A DNA stretch of 64,000 nucleotides from Inia geoffrensis. Lineage: Eukaryota > Chordata > Mammalia > Artiodactyla > Iniidae. The stretch covers positions 53,792,001 through 53,856,000 of the forward strand of contig CM070903.1 in NCBI GenBank assembly GCA_036417435.1, written 5' to 3'. Shown piece by piece: positions 13,008 through 25,359 of this stretch (position 1 is its first letter; every line of letters begins with the position of its first letter). The notes beneath the pieces were generated by a model that saw only the letters and a list, made by a program, of their open reading frames with translations, made no database searches and was not told the DNA's origin. The position numbers were made by a program, and so were the translations under genes.

Positions 13008-13074
13008 ATTGTTATAAGAAGCACCATTAAATAACTGACTAGTTGTAATTAAGATGTCAATTGTGTATTCATTT

Positions 13075-13165
13075 GTTCACATATCTATCTTACTGGTCTA
13101 TCTCCATCACCTAATGTAGGATCTTGCATATAGTAGATGTGCAATAAATATTTGATGGAGGAAAG
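13075..13165 (+). repeat. L2 3'-end fragment
   Basis: ATCTTGCATATAGTAGATGT then GCAATAAATATTTGATGGA matches the L2 terminus 'cacatagtaggtgctcaataaa' layout. Confidence 0.65.
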
Positions 13166-14359
13166 GAGGAAAGGAACAAGTTAAGGAGGAAACTCTCAGA
13201 AGTAAAGTAATATTACAAACAGGATGTCCATACCTATATTGAATAAACCTGTCTACAAATGAATACAAAGCTTGGGAAAGAACTTGATCATTTCAAATAT
13301 AAGGGGTAAAGATCCTTTTGATTTTCTTCTCTTGGAAAGAGGAAGATTCAAGCAGCGTGCTTGAATCTTCATACTATAAACACAGGCATCAGAATCAAGC
13401 AAACCTGGGATCTAGCCCTGCCAGTTACTAGCTTTACAACCGTGGGCCAGTTTCTTCTTCTGGAAACCATGAAAACTTCTAAAGATGTTACAAATTCTCA
13501 GAAGAGGAAATGTAAAGTGCTCTGCACAACACCTGACACATACTGGGCACTGGCAACTTTTTAGGATTTCTTCGCCTTCCATGTTATACCACAACATGGC
13601 AAAATCCCTACAGGTTTTGCAAAGATGTGAGAATTAGACCAAGGGCACTGGCCGCCTTGCTGGAGATCATTAAGAGTTCTTTTATTTAGTTCCTAAAGTT
13701 TGTTATACTACCTGAAATCCTTAAAAAGTCTCCTGTTTTGTACAGAATAGGAGCAGATAAGGCTAACAAGCCCAGGTCACTACTCCTGATTTGGAATCAG
13801 TACATAGGTACTCGGCTGATCTGGAATCATGTGAAAGGTAGAATACTTAAGAACTATTTTTTGTAATTCCTATTAGAAAACAGTGTGAGCTTAACAATTA
13901 TTTAAATGTTAATATGTTAAAAAGCTAAAAATTTAGTCGGATATTTTCAAAATGCTTCTTTAATTACTAGGAGAAAATCAGCACTTACAAATACATTTAA
14001 AAATATCTTAAATATATGCCCAAGCAGAGTAGATAAAAACAGCATTGTGGCATCCTTTAAGTCACAGCATGTTTTTAAGGTGGTCTTAATAAAAAGGCTC
14101 AGGACTGATTTCCATTTCAATTTTTTACTTATTTATGCACTTAATTGCTATAAAACTAGTTTATATATTGCTTATTCTATAATATACAATTTTAAAACAT
14201 GATTTAGACATTACAAATGTTGCAAGCTAAATCACTTCTTGACAACCCAACATAAAATTTAAAAATTCCCCAAAACTTCTCTGTATATTTCCTTACTTCC
14301 CTCTTATCTAAGTGGAAGTTACAGTTATCTACCAAGGATTACCCTTCTACTTGTTCTTA

Positions 14360-15800
14360 GCCTCTCCTTCTCACATTGTAATCCAGGATGCCACTTCATC
14401 AATTATTTCTTCTTCCCTTACATCTTAAATCACTCCCTACCTACATTCCTTCCCCTAAATCCGTGAACTTCTCCAATAGCACCTACACACAAAGTTATGC
14501 TCTGCTCAAACCCTCAAGCTATCTATCAGAACTTTCTTTCTTTACACTAGTTGTCCCAGCTCTAGAACAATTTTTAAATAATCCACATACTCATTTTCAT
14601 CTAGCTGTCACATAAGCAAAACTACACTGAAAGATCAACAATGGACTCAACTGAAGAAATTCAATGACTTCTTGAACTTTCATTCGGCTTGGTTTTCTCC
14701 ATTTGAACTGCGTTTTCTCAGACTTTGAAACTATATCCTCATTAAAGCTATCTCTACTCAGGAAATCAGTATGCTCTCATTCTTTTCCTATCTGTCTCAT
14801 CACTGTTCTTTGCAGGATTCCCTTTCCTTCACTGCCATCTAATTATAGATACACACCCCATACAGCCGAGAATTCCAATCTCTAACTTTTTCTCCAACCT
14901 CTCACCTTCTACTCTGCCCTCCAACTCTCTTGTTGTTCTATAGCTTGAAATGCTGCTTCTATGGGCATATCTACCAAACATATGTCTCTAGTTTCAACTT
15001 CTCTCTTTAACTGCACATTCAATTTTCTGACTTCAAAATGGATTTCACTCTGGCAAGTCAAACTCGACATGGCCAAAAACAAACTTATCATGCACCAGCC
15101 CCCAAGCTTCCTCTTTTTCTTCCTATGTACCTTAGCTCATTAAGGGCATCACTGCCTTTAGAGTCAACTAAGCTGAAAACCTCAAGAATCACTTTCACTT
15201 CAACTTCTTGTCCATCCTCTATCTCTGAAGGGTCACCAGGACCTTAGATTTTACTCCAAAATGCCTCCCACGTTTGAACAAACACTTGCTATATCTACTG
15301 TCAATTCTCTAGCTCAGCCCTTCATTATTTCTTGCTCAGTCTGTTTTAATTCCTCTTGATCATTATTTCTACTTTTAAGGGTTTCTTTTTTTCTCTTAAT
15401 TCATCCTTTCTAGAGTCAAGACAGTAATTTATCAAGCAAAGCCTTGACTTTCTCTCACTCTGCTCAAACATCTCAGTGTTTCTCAGCCTACCAAATAAAG
15501 TCCAAATTACTTGACAAAACAGTCAAAGCCTCTTCATCTTTCTCTAACTAACCTTCTTTCACTCAGCAATCTCCCTTTACTCATCATTCCTTCTGTCTGA
15601 TGTGTCCTCACTTCACTGGAATCCAAAGCATCCTCTAAAAAGTAGCTGGATAATACCTCCACTATGCTGCATTCTACACCAACTTTTCACCCCAGCAAGC
15701 AACACTCACATCTACCAGATGCTGTGTGACAGACAGCATTTATTTACACCGTATTACAGCACTTAACTATGCCCTACAGGATAACATGGTTATCTATGAT
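14360..15800 (+). repeat. L2 fragment, long
   Basis: Pyrimidine-rich sequence with the order of blocks of L2 3' coding and UTR: a region of CTCCTTC-type strings, then AAAACAAACTTATCATGCAC, 'ttcacttcaacttc', and near the end CCAAATAAAGTCCAAATTAC and CCTCTTCATCTTTCTC. Lies antisense in a CBLB intron. The short frames across it are not genes. Confidence 0.6.
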
Positions 15801-15849
15801 TCTCTATCTTTCCATACTTAGGATATGATAAATCAATGATGAAATAAAT

Positions 15850-18800
15850 AGATAGCATAGAAAGCAACTCTGAAGGAAAGTAAGAAGTTGATTCAAAATC
15901 TGAATGGTTAAAATTCTATAGTAGTTAAAAGATAATAACTGATTAAGGCTTCCGCTAAATGTGTGCTCCATATCACACGGATAAAAACCCAGGGAACTCT
16001 TGGGAGGATTCCTTTAAATCTTTTACTTTATCCAAAAGCTCTACCTAGAAGTGACAAGAGGCGAACTTTGGGATCACTTCATTTATCTAAGCACAAATCA
16101 GTATCGAACTCAGTAGTAAACAAAATAACCCAGACACGCAATGTGTTACCATATCAAAGTCTACTAGGGCCCATGATTCTGCTAATATAGAACAACCTAA
16201 CTAAGGAAAAAGAAATATGTGAAGAATAATTCAAATAAATGATATTCCCTGTTCCAAGGGCCCAAGGACAGTGATATTCTCAAACCAAACAAACATAAAC
16301 AATAAGCATCCAAAACCTAAATTTTATTCCACATGCAATATTTTTCAGAGGTACGAGTAATTCAACTCAGAAGAGAACACTTACTCTTATTTTTTAATAG
16401 CTGCATATAATTTAAGCATTTTTGATTGACAAACTTTAAAATATATTATGGTTGAAGCGAAATTATAAAGATAGAGAATAAATTATATTCCAAGCTTGGC
16501 AAATGTACTAAATGTACTGAGGGTAAAAAGCAGGAAAAGGCTGTTTGGTATCATCACTTTTTAAATGTTTTTAAAACTCTTTCAGTAATGTAATTTCAAA
16601 TGAATGACAACGACAGCAAGACAAAAACGTAGGCAGGTACTCAACTTGCTTTGCTCTTTACCATCAATTAATTACTCTTTAATTTCCTGAACAACCATGT
16701 ACGCTCAGTACATTTAGTATCTATTAGATGGAAAACGGTTTCTTCCACTTTCCATCACCTGACTAAGATGCTTGTGAAAACCATGCTCAGGAACCTCACA
16801 TTAATAAATCATCATTCCTACCATACTGATTAGCAATCATTTCCTTACCCTCACCACAGCATTTCCAACAAGAGTACAATAATGCTATTCCTAAAGGCAG
16901 TGGCCAGCAGAGTCCAGACAACAGGCTGAGCAGTGGCAAGAAAAACAAGACAGATGTTCTCGGCTGCTCCCACTGTACTTTGTATAGGTCTGTATTACAG
17001 CCCCTTCCATACTACATGGCAATTATCCACTTACATGCCTGGCTCTGATGCTGGTCTCTGAGTTCCATGACAAGTCAAGGGCAGAGTTATATCTTGTATA
17101 GCTTTGCATCCCCGGGTAATAAGCACTTCATAAAAACACAGTAGGTCCTCAAGAAATGTTTAAGTGTTTAAGAACCTCCATTTCTGTAAGAGCTTTGGAA
17201 CAGACTCCACATTTCAGGTGTATCTGAATCTTGCTGTGTATTCATGAGTAATAGTTCTGTCACTATATCAAACAGGCATCTACTGACCTGAAAAGTTTGG
17301 GGTCAGCTATTGACTTACACTGACATGTAGAACTAAAACCAGAAAATATGTCTAAATGAGATGCTTTGGGATATGCTACTATTCTTTTTCTCAATAAATG
17401 CACTCTGCTAAGTCTGTGCCACTGATGTTTTCTTACAAAACACTTTACATCTTACAAGGAACACAGCTGAGCAATTACTCCCTCCCACTCTCAGTGACCT
17501 TGTATAGAAAGCCTGCCCTCTGAAAACACAACAATTAGTTGGAACTGGAATTTCAGTTGACTGTTTTAAATTCTAGAGGCCAGGGAATGGTGTAACTACA
17601 CATCTCCCCTACAGTCTAAGACTGTTTCACTGCCCTGTGAGATGTTATTTTACTTTATAAGTGGCTGAGACAACATACTGTACTTGGAGTTTGTTTACAA
17701 TTTTACACTTCTAAGATTTGACCTCGTTGCAGAGGCTTCATAAAGAAAAAATGCCAAATGCTTAACCTTGCCTTTTACATAACTACCAGTTAGATTTGAA
17801 AGTTACTATTTTCCGTTATTCAGAAGCTAAACTCCTACTATTGCAGTTATTTTACAAAACAGGTAATGTGTCAAGGGATTAACTTTTGGACTAATAATAA
17901 AGTTCCTGATGTAATCACCAGGACAGTGTCGATATTATGAACCACTTCCTTCACCACTGACAAGGAAGGAAAGACAAACACATGTAGGTGATTCTTCTGC
18001 ATTACACAATTAAATAAAATAGACTTTCCAAATAGTAATTATCAATCCTTTTTTATTACTGTGAGATAGAGTAGCGATAAACATACTGGGCTCTTTTAAA
18101 ATGACTTATATGGTTTCCCTCCACAAAGCCCGCGAATGCATTCATAAATGAACGCAACAATGTTCAGCCTTGACAAATAATGAAGACAAATAGGGAAAGC
18201 CACACAATGCACCTCTGGCCAACACCCATACCCGCATTCCACTAAGTAGAGACTTTAGGTAGTAGATTTCCTTGTGAGTCAAGTTTCTCAACTGGAGAGG
18301 CTAAACACAAACCCACAAAAGGGTTAACAGAACAAACAATGGCAGACGCTTAACTGTCAAATAACCATCTATTTTACCATAACCCATGGTGAAAAAAGAG
18401 GAGAAAACTTAGGTTAACAATCGGTTACAGACCAAAATTACACACACATTTTTTAATGTTTCAAAAATAATGACTCTATATTACCTACAGTTTACCACTT
18501 CTTATATAAATCTTTTTCGTTTGATGTTCTAACATCTACTCACAATTGTACAAATTCTGACCACTCGGAGAAGGGGTGGGGAGAGAGGAGCATCTCCCTG
18601 GTAGAATCTGACCCATTTTTGCCCACTCATATAACAGGTAAGTTAAAGAAAAACCTTGAATCTCCTTCTCTTATGCCCAACTAATGGTTCAGGCATGAGA
18701 GTGACCTTAAATTGCTTACTCCTTAGAAAAGCAAAGACAGCTAGTATTGTGCCTATCAAATATATACAATTTTTCCAACTGCGTGCCCCTCATTCTTAAG

Positions 18801-20227
18801 TATCCAATGTTAAAATCAAAACCTGACCTCAAGCAGCAAGTTGCAATGTTCTGACACTATGACATCATTCTGTCTGGAGCACTTTAATTCACAACTTGAC
18901 TAAATTGGCAGAAGCTTAAATAGGTCACACTGAATCCTAAAACTAAGGATATTTATCTAACAAAAATATTCTGGCTCTGCCTTTAGCATCGCCGGCCATA
19001 TAATGCCAGGTCTATTGTTCATCTACCCATCTGTGCTTCTCATAAGGAGAAATGAAAATAAAGTAAATCGTATCCCCTTCCTGTACTGCTAATGCCACTG
19101 ACAGTGGCTTTTTGCAGCAAATATTTGAACACTGTTACAAACCAAAGTAAAGTTGACTGCTACCATATGACTTTGTGAAGGCTTTAGCACACACCTACAA
19201 AGAAATATTATTTTAAACCTCCAATTCTGCAGTTATAAAGACATCAAGAGCCCTGCATCAACTAACTTTATAATTAGCCCCAAATATCTATGAAATAAAA
19301 CCATAAGGCGCTACAAACATTTACCAATATATAGGTACAGTATTACTGCTTCAAGAGCAAAACTATTAATTTTGCACAGCAGCAAGCTACATCTTAATTA
19401 TATTTATTTCATAATCCTACTTAGTAAAATAGGACATAGCTACAGTTTTCTCCATAGACCCCTGTGAAGTATTCAGGTTGCCTAGACTTCTCTGGGCACT
19501 GACAGCCAGCATTATTTCTTCTTGTAACATTGTAGTTCATCTGAAAGCAACATGCAGAAACCACAGAAGTTTCTGATACTCTCAGTCCCACCACCTCCAT
19601 CATAAATTTTCCTTTCACAATAAACAATGTGCAATCAAAAAGGTTTCCTGTTTCAAAATGGAATAGATGAAACAAACTGTAACTCTATCATTAACAACAG
19701 CTAAAAAGTTCCTTAATGAAGATGAATTCTCAAAGATGAAAATGGAAACTCTCAAACACTGCTTCCTCACTTAAGGACTAATCTGGTTCTTTCCCCAGTT
19801 ATTCTCAGCATCATACATTGTGGTTGTCATGAGTGGTCTGTCAGAGGCTTTTCTTAAATTACTTGTATACACTCTTTTGTTATCTAACAGGAAGACAACC
19901 TTACATAAAATGTAACAAACACATCCAAACTATTCTATGCCATGCACCAACAAAGAGCAGCCAACAGTAAAAACTTTGCATGTCTGAGTCATGTAGAGGA
20001 ACTTTGAACCTTGAAGAGTAGGACAAAAGGTAAAAAAAACAAGTCTTAGCTCTGAACCCAACTTTTCTAAACACCCAGAGCAGATATAAGAAAGACGGTC
20101 AATCCAAAGCAAAAGATTGTTGCTACAACAATAATTATTATTAAGTAACAGTACAAATAAAACTGGAGAAACCAGCCACATCCAGGGTCAACCCTGCTGT
20201 GTACAGACACGGTCAGACAAAACTTAC
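15850..20227. other. Repeat-poor part of the CBLB intron
   Basis: About 4.4 kb next to the first coding exon. Apart from an L2 3' end near 17035-17165 I recognise no transposon, microsatellite or gene. Confidence 0.6.
17035..17165 (+). repeat. L2 3'-end fragment
   Basis: Typical terminal order: AGTTATATCTTGTATAGCTT, TTGCATCCCC, then AGTAGGTCCTCAAGAAATG. Confidence 0.6.
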
Positions 20228-20395
20228 CACTTTGTCCATGAGTTTCCAAGTTTTCTCCACAGTCCTGCGATCTGCTGCTGCTTGCTTAGGGGGTCCAACT
20301 GCATCTTGAATAGCATCAATAATACCCAAAATTCGTCCTTTTCGGGGGTTTCCTCCTCGACCACCAGGGTTTCTGCCATTCATAGAATTTGCCAT
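20228..20395 (-). CDS. CBLB: CBLB first coding exon, with start codon (residues 1-56)
   Basis: Encodes the amino terminus of the E3 ubiquitin ligase CBL-B, a cytoplasmic negative regulator of antigen-receptor signalling. Reading begins [20 protein letters not shown], a basic Gly/Arg/Asn-rich tail typical of CBLB and unlike the CBL start, and runs into the first helix ([16 protein letters not shown]). The exon continues 16 bases upstream of the ATG to an AG acceptor at 20412-20413. The donor GTAAGTT is at 20221-20227, after codon 56 (phase 0). The initiator has G at +4 but C at -3. An in-frame ATG further upstream lies beyond the acceptor in intron and was not used. Cbl proteins of this type are about 980 residues, so most of the gene lies off the left edge. 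Confidence 0.97.
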
Positions 20396-20446
20396 CTGGA
20401 ATCTTAGTTCTCTGAAAGGGAAATTTAAAAAAAAAAAAAAAAAAGT
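20396..20446 (-). other. CBLB: 5'UTR stub and acceptor tract of the first coding exon
   Basis: Bases 20396-20411 are the last 16 untranslated bases before the CBLB ATG. On the minus strand they follow a TTTCCCTTTCAG acceptor, preceded by a near-pure run of about 18 T. The T-run serves as polypyrimidine tract and is also a homopolymer likely to vary in length. Confidence 0.85.
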
Positions 20447-22108
20447 TAGTTGGTCATGAAAATATTTACCCAACAGAAAACAGGTTAACTTGTACCCACT
20501 ACATCCTCCTCCAACAGTGAGAACAAAATCCAGGGCCCCAGATTCAACTTTTCAATAGCGTGTGAATTTACACTCTCAATCTTTACACACAACAAACAGG
20601 TTTAGTAGCAATGACCTTCGATTTGTTTTTGGAACACTAAGAGTTAAAGATGCAAGTAATGAAGGTTTGATTAATACCAAACTCATAACAATAAAAACTT
20701 ATATAGATTTCCTCCAACTAGATAAGGACACGCTGTTCTGTTTTTCCCCTCCCTGCCTTAATCCCAATTCAAAAGACTAGAACTGAAGCCCCCAGAAAAC
20801 ATTTTGGGAGCCTCCCTCAAAAACCGCACTTTCACTCTGTTAGATTTCGTCAAGTTATATAAACGTAAAGGTACTTCTACAGGAGCTTAAGGGGCACGTC
20901 TGCTGTCAACAAAGGCTTAGGACTTGGATTTTACCCGCTAAAACCACCAACTACGGACTCATGAACATGGACACACGAACACACAGTTCTTCAGCCAACG
21001 CGGTTGAGGAGTTGCGCCCAAGTTAAGAGCCATATAAACCAACACACAAATAACCCATTTTAAAAGAGAGTGAGAAACTGACAAGACCGGGCACAGAAAG
21101 GAGGAGAGAGTTCACTTCTTTCGCTCCTCGCCTCTGGTCTCATCCAAGTGGGGTGGGGGTAAGGGGTCCAAAGCTTTGTTTCGGGACATCTGTGCCTCCT
21201 CCCGGCTCAGGCCCCTCCCCTGCCACTCTCGGATCACAGCTGGGGGAGGAAGGTGGACAGAGAAAGGACAAAGTATCGCCTCGCGCCTCCAGCGCCCACA
21301 GCCCGGTCCGTCTCGGGCGCTCTGCGTTCGGCTCCCCGGGTTGCCTGCTATCCCAGCCGCCCGTCTCCCTTCACTCTCTCTTCCTCCCTCCCTGGCCCTG
21401 CCCAGGTCCGGGCTTTAAATACCCCTCTTCAAACTGTGACGGCGGCGGCGACAGCAGCTGGAAGCCGGGGCTGTCCCCTCTTCCTCTGTGGCCCGCGCCT
21501 GGCTGCCCCTGGGCCCCCAAGGCGGAAAGCAGCGTCGAGCTTCCCCCGCGCCCCCTTCCCTCCAGGCCTCTCGGCGCAGTAGCTGGCAGGAGACACGCGT
21601 GTGCGCGGGTCTGACTCTACGCGCACGAGCCCAGGGTGCGTGGGCAGCCCGGGCAGGGAGTGTGTAATTGCCGTGAAAACCCCGCTCCAGAGGAAGGAGT
21701 GACCCAGAGCACCGGCCATCGAGACAGGGAAACGCAACAATTACCGTCAAGACCAGTCCACGCCCGCTTTCCCCTCCCGCCCGACTCTCGGGGAGGCCGC
21801 GGGACGCTGCAGCAGCACTAGCCGGAGGAAGAGACCACTCGCTGGCCACCCCACCCCTGTAGGATACACACACAGAGAGCCAGGCGCGGGGCGGGGCCGG
21901 GGGCGGGGCCTCGCGCGACGGGGCCAATCCCGAGCACCCGTGCCCTGCCCGACAGCGGGCGGTGCCAATGGGCGAGAGGCGCCCGTCCTCCTCGCACTAC
22001 CACCCGGTCCACGTATCCCACAGTACACAATGGCCCCAGAGGAAGGCCGGTTCGCCGCACGTCCCAAATGGAAAGGGATTCGGAGGGAAATGGCGGGACT
22101 GGACTCAC
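20412..22108 (-). other. CBLB: CBLB intron 1 (proposed)
   Basis: Joins the proposed exon 1 to the first coding exon. Its upstream half is CpG island; the 20450-21120 half is ordinary AT-rich sequence in which I see no repeat or gene. Confidence 0.5.
21877..21969 (+). promoter_or_regulatory. GC-box / G-quadruplex block with two CCAAT boxes
   Basis: Plus strand carries GGGGCGGGGCCGGGGGCGGG at about 21888-21907: four G runs with one- or two-base loops, which is both a tandem Sp1 block and a strong G-quadruplex motif. CCAAT boxes follow at 21924-21928 and 21965-21969. The block lies downstream of the proposed CBLB start, inside intron 1, so it may serve a second CBLB start or a divergent transcript. 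Confidence 0.5.
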
Positions 22109-22165
22109 CCGAGAACGAAAGTGGAAAAGGGAAAGGAAATGGAAGAAACGATGCAAGGCACTAGG
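22109..22165 (-). other. CBLB: Proposed non-coding first exon of CBLB (3' edge at the donor)
   Basis: The best donor in the CpG island on the minus strand is CGG followed by GTGAGT at 22103-22108, so an exon would end at 22109. The exon body, at least back to about 22165, is pyrimidine-rich (TTTCTTCC and TTTCCTTTCCC stretches). The upstream limit is a guess placed just below an inverted CCAAT box. The exon contains no ATG in the part joined to the coding exon. Weaker donors at lower coordinates cannot be excluded. Basis is splice-site inference only. Confidence 0.45.
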
Positions 22166-22172
22166 GAATTGA

Positions 22173-22253
22173 CCAATAAGGAGTGGGCGGGTGGGCGTGA
22201 GCGTTGGGAACCGGAGCCAAAGCGGACTCCGGCTAAAAGGCGGGACTTCCTGC
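22173..22253 (-). promoter_or_regulatory. CBLB: CCAAT, GC-box and ETS cluster at the upstream edge of the island
   Basis: CCAAT on the plus strand at 22173-22177 (an inverted CCAAT for CBLB), GTGGGCGGGTGGGCG at about 22183-22197 (Sp/KLF type), and GGACTTCCTG at about 22243-22252, giving the ETS core AGGAAGT on the minus strand. The order and spacing suit a minus-strand start just below 22170, agreeing with the proposed exon 1. Motif recognition only. Confidence 0.5.
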
Positions 22254-22265
22254 TTCGCTCACTTT

Positions 22266-25200
22266 CCTAGTCTTTTGTTTCATAGCAACAGAGTAGTGGT
22301 TGAGAGGGTGTTGCTTCTTTACTCTGGGCGGATCCGAGGCTGAAGAATTCATCTCCCTAGGGCTGCCAAACTCTTCTACCCAGGACAGCAGCCAAACAGG
22401 TCTAAGGCATGGCTTCTTGTTGACTGTCAAAAAAAGAGCAGTCACTCAGCTTCTAAGATGAAGTATAAGCCTTTCATAGAATAGACTAGACTAGGGTTGA
22501 CACCTGATTGCCAGTCAAAACTTCCTAAATTTCTGAGTGTGTTTCCCTTTTACTGTTAGTTTCAAAGAATTGCTGATCAAACATCAGGTTGATGAAAAAG
22601 TACATAGTTGACACCGCTGGCCAAATTGTCTCTACTAATCGTGCCAGGGCAGTAAAAGAACCAGACTATGTGGGTTGCTAATGTATACAATGTACCTTTT
22701 TATTTAGTGCAAGTTGTGTATAAATGACTGAAAAGGAAACAGCTTTTGTATTTTGTCAGTCACCTTTACTCTTGTGTCTGACATTCTCTCCCAGCATTTG
22801 TAATCTCTCTGTGGCTCCATCCTTATGGCTTTAGAAACGTCCACATCTGGCTAATCCTAAAAGGAAAAAGCTACTGTGCTGCGATCCTTCTTTCAGCAAG
22901 ATCATATATTAAACAAATACCTTCTATTTCTTTCTATTTAACTTCAGCCCCACCACAGGTGCTACTAACAATTGCTCTAGATTGTCATGCTTTGGAATTT
23001 TCTTTCCACCTCAGTTGGTAGTGTTGAATACACTTTACACCTTGGGCTTCTCAGGCGTTGTAATATTTTGTATTCAAAAAATATTTTTTTTAATTCTTTC
23101 TCTAACCAGTTAACCCGATAAAATGTTTCTTAATGATTCTAACCACTTCCTACCTAAATAACCATTTTAGTACTGTGGTAATTACTGTCAAGGATCATGA
23201 GCTGTTATAAACATTCTTTACAGCCCTAAATTCAGGTGGTTAAGATTTTCATTTGATTAAAACAGGCAAAATGTGCTCTTTGCAACTAGTCAGGTGATAA
23301 AATGTGGTTCAGGAAGTAATTTTGTTTCTTTGCCATTTTTTCTATGCCAATAATTAAAGAGTAGGTCCTTGTTTTCACACTGCATTTATCTACATAAGTA
23401 CTGGCCTCTCCATATCTCCTCCACCCATGCCTATCTCTTTTACTCATAGTAACAGTAGCTAAATTTACTAAAGGAAGACTGCAAAAGGAAAAAACTTATT
23501 GGGTCACCTTTTAAATAAATCCAAAAAGAATATATGTATAGGAGGTTTTTCAGCATGTAGGAAAAGAGTAGCTTAAGGAAATATTACAGCTAAGTACATT
23601 ACTCATATTCATATCTAGATAAATGCAGAATAAGTAAAATACATGTTATAGCATGTGGCATTCCTTTGATGTTAGTTTTGCAACTGAAAGAGATGATTTA
23701 ATGAGAAAATAGCACTGCCTATGGTATCAAGCGTATCATATTGAAACAAATTACAAGTTTTGTGGGATATAGTTTTAAATACGTGTGTGTATATATATAC
23801 ATATATATATTAAACACATACACATACAACACACATACGTATATATATAATACCAAGAGTTTACAGCTTCATTCTCCACTAGCTATTTTATCAAAGCCAT
23901 CTTGAATCCAAGTCAAGTTCTGGTGTAGTAGAGTTCCCATTTGAACCCTACTAGGATTCAGGATTTGCTTATGTCTGATGAACTGAGGGAGTAGTAGCCC
24001 TCCCTGCAAACTATTAGCATGAGTTGATGTGTGTGGGAAAATAAATACCTGTTGGGATAAACCTTCATATCCCAGATGCTTCCAATGAAGACACAAGATA
24101 TAAATCATAATAAAGGACTGCATGCTGAGGGCTATAAATAAAAGCACAAAGAAGTGTTTTCATAGGAGACTTTGTGATACTCAGAGCATAAGTAGTAGTA
24201 CTTCAAGGTGACAGAGTTGGCTAGAGAAATACTCTCCTCATTTCTGCATAGAACAAGTCAATCTCCAACATGGTGCACTTTAAGGTGAATGCAGTATCCT
24301 TCAGCAGCATGGTGATTTGTAACCTAGAGGGAATTTGGGTATGACACCTTTATAGGAGAGGAGTGTTCTCCTGGAAGATCCTGGTATGAGGGAGAATGGT
24401 GAGACTCCTAACAAAGAGCTTTCCAAGCACCATAACAGCCAGTAAGTGAATAATATAAACAAACTGATTATAAGTTTATGTGAGACCCTTCCCTTAGGAC
24501 TCCCAGAAAAAACTGGGAGACATTGTGGCAGGGGTACTGAGAAATTCTGTAATGGCAGATATGAACGCTTGTCATCTGAGCATTAATATTAGACATTAAT
24601 ATATGTAGTCACAGGCTGGTGCCATTTGAGAAAATGCAGATTAGAGTCCTGTCTTTAAACACAGGAAAATTTTTTTGAAAAGAAGATACCTATTTGGGCA
24701 AATATTTATATATTTTTTTTATTCAGTTCAATTTTTCTTCTTTTCTTTTTTCTACTTTCTCCAAATTCACAGGTGACCCATGTGATATTAGACTAGTTGA
24801 CTAAATAACAAAGCCTTCCTTTAACTTATTTGATCTATAAATAGCCACTCAAAAAATATTTGTTGAATGAATGAATTGACTGTTTAAGGATATTGTATAG
24901 GAAGTATAAGGTTGTCCCTGTTTCTGTGCAATGGAGTGTCCACTTTATTCACAATTTCAAGCAAGATGTTACTTTTCCTACCAGGTAGATTTACAATGCC
25001 CCTCCAATTCAAAATCAGAATGACACAACAGAAAACACTAATCTCCCAGGGAGATTGTGGACACAAATTCACAGGTTAGGGATAAATAAGTGGATTATTA
25101 CCTAGTCATATTGGGGTATAACAAGTCATCCCTTATTAAGGGTAATAGATTTCCATCTTTCCTTAACAACACATACCAATAGTTAGCAGGGTCATTCTAG

Positions 25201-25359
25201 TCAGAGGTGACCTCATGAGCAGGGGCACAAAAGAAAGAAAACAAATATGTATGTACAGGGAATAAGTGGGTCCATTTTGTGGGAAGCAGAGAAAGGTAAA
25301 TAAAAGGCAAAAAGTGGCAAGTGATGAGTAAAATAAGGCCTCAGGTGCCCAAATGAAGA
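22266..25359. other. Upstream flank of CBLB, no gene seen
   Basis: AT-rich DNA beyond the island. Contains an AT/GT simple repeat (about 23785-23850) and an L2 terminus trace near 24800-24870 (TATTTGTTGAATGAATGAAT). 23870-24500 has low-level repeat character but no family I can name. No splice-like exon or long frame. Confidence 0.5.
23785..23850. repeat. AT/GT-rich simple repeat
   Basis: Imperfect (GT), (AT) and (CA) runs, partly self-complementary (GTGTATATATATACATATAT). Confidence 0.8.

Larger units (their letters stand above)
7579..20227 (-). other. CBLB: CBLB intron between the first two coding exons
   Basis: 12.6 kb between a GTAAGTT donor and a pyrimidine-rich acceptor, phase 0. It holds two CHR SINEs (8971-9258, 11845-12055), several L2 pieces (10.2-11.3, 13.1, 14.4-15.8 and 17.0 kb) and a small minisatellite. 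7579-8970 shows no repeat I recognise. 15850-20227 is almost free of recognisable repeats. No additional coding exon was seen. Confidence 0.9.
21130..22265. promoter_or_regulatory. CBLB: CpG-island promoter of CBLB
   Basis: The only long stretch outside transposons that is strongly GC-rich and dense in CG dinucleotides, bounded on both sides by AT-rich DNA. It sits immediately upstream of the first coding exon, as expected for a housekeeping-style TATA-less start. It carries GC boxes, three CCAAT boxes and an ETS site. Open frames of up to 170 residues here are by-products of GC richness. Confidence 0.85.

Noticed and set aside
20213..20473. Longer CBLB start using an ATG at about 20471
   Set aside because: The frame crosses the T-run and the AG acceptor; the exon begins at 20411, so that ATG is intronic.
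21153..21614. 153-residue open frame in the CpG island, and a 170-residue frame on the other strand
   Set aside because: Pro/Ser/Arg-rich composition and overlapping frames on both strands are what GC-rich DNA gives; no splice or family support.
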